A DNA stretch of 64,000 nucleotides from Rhodopirellula baltica. Its GTDB lineage: Bacteria > Planctomycetota > Planctomycetia > Pirellulales > Pirellulaceae. The position numbers and the translations under genes were made by a program. The notes beneath the pieces were generated by a model that saw only the letters and a program-made list of their open reading frames with translations, was not told the origin of the DNA and searched no databases. The stretch spans positions 186,001-250,000 of the forward strand of contig PPHI01000037.1 of NCBI GenBank assembly GCA_002901265.1, in the 5' to 3' direction. Shown here in pieces: positions 37,301-46,300 of this stretch; positions within the stretch are counted from its first letter, which is position 1, and each line of letters begins with the position of its first letter.

Positions 37301-40300
37301 CCACCAGAGAGCGTCGATTCGGCATGGTGACCGAGCGTCGAGACCTTACTTTCACCCTGATTTTCTTGCCGGACGACTTGGTCGCTTTGGGTCTCAACCT
37401 GTTGCAAGAGCGTGAAGTTTCCTGATTGCAGATTGCCTGCCTTCTGTGTTGTCGTGGTACTGGTCGTGCCACCGGTCGTCACGGTCGACTGGGGACCGTT
37501 GTTTTGCCGACGTTCAACAATTTGAGTGGACACGGTGCTTGTGATTGCGAGCGAGTAGTCGCCTGAATCAGAAACCGTGCCGAACGAGTGGAACACCGAA
37601 GTCGCATCACTTGCGTCCGTGAAGTCGAAGCTTTGCCGTCCGCCCGTGTGATTGGTTTGCGACTCGGTTTCGACCAGGAAATCTCGTGTCGCCATTGCCT
37701 GGGTACCGAACTCACGCAGCGTTTCGTCGACCGATTGGTTCCCCGACATGACGAAGCTGCCGATGTACGAACTTCCTCCGCCGCCGATCAACGCGTCGAC
37801 TTGCGAAATTAAGTCACCGTCGACAAGACGCTCGCCGCTGGTGACATACTCCGTGTCTTTATGAGTCCGCAGCGTCCAATCGAACACGCCGCCGTCCCAC
37901 GTTTTTTCGTCGACAAACTGGCCGACAAAATTGGTCGTGGTGGTTGCATTTTGAGCGTATGAGTTCGAGCTTGATGTGCCGCTCGCTTCGACCTCGCCAT
38001 CGAACGCGGTTTCGTAAGTCGCGACGGAGAAGGATCCCGGTGCGAAGTTCACCCCGTCAAGCGTTCCCCGTGAGATTACTTTGCGGACGTTGACGCCGGA
38101 ACCGTCGCCACGCTGACTGGCATTCGGTTCGCCCTGTCCGTCACTGCCAGCGGTTTCATAAACGAAATTGTACGAGAACGCGGCGGTGCCTAGCGAAAGG
38201 ACTTCATACGTCCCCGCCGCACGATCAATGGAAACAACGGTTCGCAATCCGAGCGAAGTCGGCGAATCCGATCCGCCGCCACCGCCACCTTGACCTGATT
38301 GTCCGGAGGAGTCTTGATCGGATTCTGTCAACGGCGTCGCGAAGCTTTGCACGCTCGGCATCACCGGGTTTCCGTCGCTATCGGTCTCGGACAGTTTCTC
38401 GAGGTTCTCTTCGGACTTGACGTTGATGATGTTCGCTAAAGTCGTCGCGAGACCACCATTGTCATGGACCGTGTCGGTGATCTGAACCGTTATCGCATAG
38501 GGACCTTCGCGATCATAGGAATGCTCGGCAACGACTTCGTATCTGGCACCGCCAATCGAACGAATTTCTCCATTAATGACTGTCCCGTCGCCAAAGTCTA
38601 CGCGAGCGATGAACTGGCTGGCCGTTGCTTTGGGATCGCCTGCAACAAAGGTCGCAACCGCCGCACCGCCATCGCGTGCATAGGTGGAGTTTTCGCCCAG
38701 CCGTCGGCCTTCGAGTGCATAGATGACTTCACCATTCGCATAAACCGGCGGCGTCGCACGAACGACTTTATCGCCAGTCGAGAATGCGACTTGGCCGGAG
38801 TTGTTGACGATGTCGAACCCATGAATTTCGTTGACAGGACCAATCCCTGGCAACAACTCGCCGAGATCAACAACCTTGCCGTGGCCATGGAAAAATGGAA
38901 TGGGAACCGTCCCGCCGGATTGATCTGTCGGGAACGCAAACCGAGCCGAATGCAATCCTTGCTTGCCCTCGCTGTCGGCCGCCATGAAAGCCACTGTGAA
39001 ATAAGGTGCACCACCGGGTGGCTCACTCGTCGTGGTGGGAGTTTGTGAGAGTCCCGATGAGTTTTCGCCACTTTGGTCACCACCGGAACCGCCAGAATCT
39101 TCGCTCACTGCAAGCGAGCCGTTGATTCCGATCGGGCCTTCCAGCAGGCTAGCGATGCTTCCGACATCGCTACCGTCGATATCAATTTCGTTGGAATCCA
39201 AAACCCCGTCACCCGATTCGCCGACGACTTTCACCCATAGACCGCTTTCGGCATCGATCGCATAAATGCCGCGTCCGAGCGGTCCGTTGGCAAGTACTGC
39301 GATCACACCGGTGTCGCTGATCGAAACGTCGTTTCCGATCGCTTCAAACCCAAACCGTTTGACTTCACCCTCGATCGAAACCGCTTTGACTTCACCGTTT
39401 TCGACATAGGCGGCCCAGCCGTTGTCTGACAAATGGATGTTGTCGATCGGTTGCGAGATCGGCACGTTGACGTAGGGCTTCGCACGCTCGCGGCTGTACG
39501 TGACCAAGTTCAATCCGGGATCAACTTCCGAATCGTTGGTTTCGGCCAGGAAGACCGTTTCACCACGGTTGTTGACGGAACTCGTTTCGGGGCGAATCGA
39601 AACGAAAGGCGTCACGTAGATTTGGTCCGTATAAATCGGCGCAAGCGAGGTCACGATCGCGACGGACTGAAGCACGTTGATGTCAACCGCATCGGGATGC
39701 TGAAACGCGTTCCAAACCGGATTGACAGGCGTGAAATAGGCGCTCGCCCAACTTGGGTTGATGGTCCAAACTCGCGGCACCATCGTGGTCTGAATCGTCG
39801 TCGCAGCTCCGATGATCGGCGGCAAGACCGCCAACATTTCCAGGAACACGAAATCTGTCATGGTTGGGTCGCCCCAGCGCAGACCACTGTTCGCAAGTCC
39901 CATGTCACCGACACCAACTTGCCGGGGCAGCGTCGGACGAACACCAGTACTACTTTCCCCCGGAGACCCGCTGAGGATGCGGTCGGCATTCCAAAGCTCG
40001 GAATAAGTCAGCGCCAAATCAGTGAACTCCATCAACGGCGCACCAAGGGCCACAATCCCCAACATGCCGCGAGCATTCATTTGCCGCTGTGCGTAAACCG
40101 AGTTTTGATCGTTGATCTGGACGGTATCGCTAAACCGCATCATCGGTGTTTCGTCAAACTCGCCACGGGGAGGCGTCGAGATTGACGAATCCCCAAACGT
40201 CAACGAATCAGGGATCAATGTCGCGATACCACTTTCACGCGTCCATACATACAGGTTGTCTTTGTCAGCTTGCGTTGCCGAGAAGCTGACCGCCCCGTGA

Positions 40301-43300
40301 TTGTTGATGGAAACGCCTTCGCCGATCCGATCGTAATCTTTGCCAACCAAATCGAAGCTGTAACTTGATGGACCGCTGCGAACAATGATTTCAACGACGC
40401 CTTCACTGCTGGCCTCCAGCGAACTGGATTCCGCCCCGCTTGACACCGCATTCGCACTTGCTAGCGGCGCAGTACTCGGCGAATCGGATACGGAGTACGT
40501 AAACGTATCGACGACATCGATGCCTTCGGCTTTGAACTGGGCTAGCGCCGCACTGACGGTTGGGTCGTAGCTGAAGCTTCCGTCTGCGTTCACGATGACG
40601 CGTGCGCCGTACTGACTAAAACCGTCAAAGCTAGCCAAAAGTGTTGACTGGCCATCGACCTGATCCGGATCACTGTCGTTGATCAGCAAGCCGTTTGCGG
40701 CATCGACGGTGATCTTTTGCGACGCGACCGCCCAGTAGCCACGTTCGATTCCGTCCGTACCAGAAACCGGCGCATCGTCCACACCGACGACCTCGATTTC
40801 GACCAAGCCAATTGATTCTGCCCCCCGGTCATCCAGAACGACGTAAGTAAACGAATCGACGACTGTTTCACCTGCTGCCAACGCATCGAAAACTCCCACG
40901 GGGTCATAATCGAACGTGCCGTCCGGACGCAGTGTCACGGTTGCCCCCAGCGACGACAACGCGTCGGTTTGGCTGGGGTCAATGATCAGTGGCAACGGCG
41001 AATCAAAGTCCGAATCGTTGGCAAGCAAACCCGTTCCTGGATCAACCGTCAACACTCCATCGGCGGCGACGCCGAAGTACTGATCGTCGACCACACTCGG
41101 CGCGTCGTTTTGCCCATGAATCAACAATGTCATCGTTTGAAACGGCGAGTCATCGATTCCATCACTGACCGCAAACTGGAATGAGTCGGAACTCACGTCA
41201 CCAACCTTCAGTGACTCGATTGCCGCAACACCGTTGCTGTCGTACACGAAGGTGCCATCGGCAAAGATCTGGACCGTGGCACCAAGGCTGCTTTGCACCG
41301 ATGTTGCCACCGTTTGCAACGCTTGGTCACCGGGCAACGCATCAGGGTCGGTAGCGCCGTCCAACAGGTTAGCCACATCGGTGGAGAAGGCTTCGCCATC
41401 TTCGGTGATCTCCGCCAAGTGATCGATCGCGACCGGTGCCAAGTTCTGTGAACTGGTCACGACGATTTCCGCGATGGCAGTGCTCGTTAAACCAGACGGA
41501 TCCCGCAGCGTGTACGTCACTCGGTCGATCAAGGTTTCCCCGGCAGCCAACGATGCGAATGCTGGCACGGATGTCGGGTCGTAAACATAATTCCCATCGA
41601 CCAGCGTCACCGAAGCTCCGCGTGAACTGACGCCATTGATCGCTGAGATAGACAAAAGATCGTTTACATCTGGATCGACGTCGTTGGCCAACAGATCGGA
41701 CGGGTTAATGACCAGTGTTCGTGTTGCTCGTACGCCTAGCGACGCAAGTTCGTTGGGTTGAATGTCATCGAACGCGATCGGCGATTGGTTTTCCCCCGTC
41801 ACACGAATGAAGACCGTCGACTTCACGAGTTCTGATGCCGCGTTACGAGCCGTGTACTCGAATGAGTCGACCGCGATTTCGCCCTCGGCGAGCCCTACGA
41901 AAGCCTGACCAGGGACCAATACAAAACTGCCGTCTGATTCGACCGCAACGTCCGCCCCCCAACGTGTCCTAAGTGGTGCTTGCGTGACCGTGTTGATTCC
42001 AGCCGCGTCATTGCCAAGCAATCCGTTGGCTTCATCAACCGCCAGAACCTGTGACGCATCGATCGAATAGAAATCGGCAGCAGACCTGCCCGAATCATCC
42101 CCCGGCGCAACACTTCCTGGTGTTTGCGCGAAAATCGTTACCGAAGCAACGGAGTCGCCATCAGCCAGATCACTCATCTGCATCGACACCAGCAAACGAT
42201 CAGGCGAAGCAGAGGAGGTGAAACTAAAGCTGAGTTCTTCCCCAGGGCCTAGGCCATTCCCATTGTCTGCGATCATCCGTGCGAGAAGATTGTCTGGTTC
42301 CACCTCGAAATGCCATCCTGGAGGAACCGCCCAATCGATCAAGTCCGCGTTCGCCGGAATCGGAATAGGGACTTCATCAAGCCGCCGAGAAATCTGCTCC
42401 GCACCGGTTGCCGTGTAGCGATAGCGATATTGACCGGCTACGGAGACGACCTCGCTAACCAACGTCGCGCTGGCGAATTGATTCCGCTCCCACGGCACCA
42501 TCACTGTTTCACTGCTGCGTCCCGCATCGTCCACCGCCCGGAAGTACAGCTTGTGTGTACCGTCCAAGAACGGCGCACCGTGGATCACTTCCCAATCCGT
42601 CGCATCCAACACAAACGATCCGCCGTTGATCTGATCGGTTAAATCAACAACTTGTGAAGCAAACGTCGGGTCGGTGCTGACTTGGGCAACAGCGATTGGG
42701 CTTTCCGATCGAAGCTGCCCCGCGATGGTCGGAGCGATCAATGGACCTTTGTCGGCGACATCGAATGTGAACGCGGGAGGCAATAGCTGTCCCAGTGTGA
42801 CGATCAATGTTTGAGTGATCTGATTGCCAGCCAAGTCTTCGGCAATCATCTCAAAGGGGTTCTCGCCGGGCTGAAGTTGCACCGAAATCTCGAACGTCCC
42901 GGAAGCATCGACGATCAAATCATTCTGCCCGTTGATGGTGACGTTCGAGCCGGGATCGGCATGTCCCACCAGAACCACGTCTTGATCGAGCGTGTGCGTC
43001 GGACGAACGCTGCTTTGAAAATCCTCCCGCAGTTGCAAGCCGATTTCTGACGGTCCCTCCAAGTCGATCGTCAGTTCCAACGGTTCACTTGTCTCCGCGA
43101 TGTTGCCAGCCAAGTCTTCGATCGTGCCGGTGACTTGGTACGTGCCACTCGACATTTCAGGCAACGCATACTGGGCGACACCGGTTGAATAGGTCGATCC
43201 GATTTCGACGCCGTCGACGAAGAACGTGACGAGCGAACCGCGTTCGGCAAATTGGCGGACGACAGGCTGTGGTTCATTAGTGATGTTGTCGCGAGCGTCA

Positions 43301-46300
43301 CGACCATGATCGCTGGACGTCAACAAATCCACTGGCGTCGGAACCGGTGGTGCGGTTCGATCGAGCGAAAATTTTAACGTTGCGTCGGATTCATTGCCGA
43401 GCGAATCGGTCGCGTGCAGCAATAGCTCATAACGTCCATCCGGTAACGCTTGCCCTACCATCGATTCCAGAGCACCGACGTCGAGCGACAACAAGTCCTG
43501 ATTCAGCGATGGTGTCAGGTCGATCGCCGGAAATTGATTGAGCGATCCCGTTACGACGACAATCGACGAAGCATCGGTCAGCGTCCCGATGATCGCGGGG
43601 TCGTTTGTACGCCCGTCGCTGTCGCTGGCCCCGGTGTCATTGACCAAGTTCATTTCGATTGCCGGTCCGTCTTCGTCAACCAAAATGACCTCAAGGTTGA
43701 CGGTTGCCGCGTTGCCTGCCACATCGGTCGCGTCGACTGACAGCGAGTTCGCACCAACGGCAAGCTCGACGTTTTCAATGGCAAACATGCCAAACTCGTT
43801 TGCGTCGGCAAAGTGCGGCGTCCCGGTGATTTCCAATCGCGTCCCAGGCTCAGCCGATCCAACCAAATCAACCACTTGCGTCGATGTAAACAGTGGACCG
43901 CCTAGATCGTCTCGCCGGAAACGAGCTGCGAGTGAGACGGTCGGTTTTGTGAATCGATCGTCTACGGTGACAAACTGTGGTGCGGTGTAAAAGCTAGCGT
44001 TGCCAGCCAGATCGACGGCTTGTGCGACAAACCGATGCCGCCCAGTCTCACTGGACGCCTGCAGGGTCACTTCGCCAATCGCGTTTGCACGATAGACGTC
44101 GATCCCATCGGCAAATAAAAGCACTTCTGCGTCACTATCCGCTACGGTCGTCGTAAATACCAACGCGGTTTGACTGGTGACTCCATCACCTTGGACGCCG
44201 GTGTCTGCACTGCTGTCCAACCGAAGCGTGGCTGGCGTCGAGGGTCGAGCGGTATCAAGCTGGAACACCAAGGATTCGATTGCCGAAGCATGCCCCCATT
44301 GATCCACCGCACGTACACGCACAGTGACTTCGCCGTCAAGAAGCGATGCATCCAGCGCCGTTTCGAGGACCGAACGCGACAAATAGAAGCGGTTGTCTTC
44401 TAACGTACCCAGTGCGTTGACGAAGGGGCCTTGCTGGACGCTGATTTGGAACGTCGTGATTCGGCTCGCGTCATCCACACGTCCTTCAATGTCAGGGACG
44501 CGGGTCAACAAGTCATCCGCGAACGCCCCCGTGTCCTGCGCAAGGCTTAACGCAATCTGGGGTGCTGACAAGTCGGGTGCGTCAAATCGAATCGAGCGGG
44601 TCTGTTCGATCGAATTCCCAGCCAGATCTTCGGCAACGACACGGAAACGATTGATGCCGTTGGCAAAACGAACCGAATCGAAGCGATAGGAACCGTCGGT
44701 TGCGGCGATCGTGGTTGCGATCGCCGTTTGAGAATCCAACCCGCGATAAAGATAGACCGTCGCGTTCGGATCGGTATTGCCACGCACCGCACCGACGTCA
44801 ACGCCAGCTCCCGGCAACTGAATTTCAGCATCCAGTTGACTCGGCACAGTCGTGTCGAGCGACACGTCAAGTGTCGCACTGGATGAACCAACATTCCCAG
44901 CCAAATCGGCGAGCGACGCGGTCAATTGGTGCGTGCCTTCGGAAAGTCCCGTCACAGTGACACTGTTCTCGCCGATTGGCAGATCAAACGTCTCCCAAGC
45001 CGCGCCGTCAACGAACACGGTCAGCAGGCCGGGTTCGGCAAGCATCACGTTGATGCCAAGATTTGTCAGCCGGGTGATTCCGTCACTGTCGTCCCGCCCA
45101 AGGTCACTTTGTGGGTCCAACCTCAACACATCATTCGCGATCGGTGCGGTCCGATCCAGCTTCAACGTGACGCTCTGCCGGGCCGAAGCATTTTCGTATT
45201 CGTCGACGGCGACCAGTGAGATAGTCACATCTCCATCCGGAACTGATTGGCCGAGAGCCGCTTCGATTTGCGCCGTCGAGATCGAGAACGTTGCACCACT
45301 GATCGACGAGACCAAATCAACCGGATCAAATCGCTGAGTCGTCTGGGTTGCCCGCGATGTTGATGTCACAGTCATCCACAGATGGCTGATCGCCGACGCG
45401 TCATCAACCGCCCCCGCAAACGCCATTGACGAAGTGACTTTATCATTGAAATAGCGGCCGAGATCTTCGGTCAGCGTCAGTGCCAACCGAGGTGCGTCCG
45501 ATTCCAACCGTGGCCGGAATAGGGTCAACGATTGAGCGTGTGTGTTGCCGATCGCATCGCTGACCGTCAAGTCAATTTGATTGGTACCGAAGCCGAGCGG
45601 CAGGGAACCGAGTTCGAATGCGCCGTTCACATCGGCGACCGTTTCGAGCATCCCATCCACGGCACGCACGATCGCGCCAGGTTCGGTGATTCCCACAACG
45701 TCGACTTGTGCCAAGTCCGTCGTCCGATCGCCGACGGTCCCGGTATCGCTGGCCGGGGCCAATTGCAACTGTGCGAACGACGGTGCTGTGCGATCGATCG
45801 TCACCGAAAGCTCACCGCTGCTGCCGCTGCGATTCCCGGTAGGATCTTCGGCGGTTGCAGAGAATTTGTAGGTTCCGTCTGCCAACGATCCCAAGTCGAC
45901 TTGGAAATCGACGGCATTCGATGCGATGCCGAGACCAACTTCCGAACCACCGTCTTGATACAAACGCAAGATGCTGTCGGAGTCGCCTTCGCTGCGAATG
46001 GTCAACAATGAATCGCCCACAACGGGCGATGTGACTTCGTTGCCGTCGCTGTCGATCAACACCGGTGTGATCGGGGTTGCGGGTGCGGTCACGTCAATGG
46101 CAAAGTCGACCACAAACGGCTCCGATTCATTGCCCCAGCGATCCGACGCGACGAACACCAATTCGTGATCGGCTTCGTCGAGCGACCGTGACGCCATCGC
46201 ATACAAATCCGCCAACGGCATCTGCAAGGCTTGTTCGCCGGACAGATGCGAAACCAACTCGACCGCAGGCGATCCGTCGATCGTTGCCTTCAAGGAAGCG

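Noticed and set aside
30300-37440. Regular 138-bp periodicity resembling a CRISPR or satellite array
   Set aside because: The repeat is a coding repeat in one long open frame, conserved at the amino-acid anchors and not at the nucleotide level; there are no identical direct repeats or spacers.
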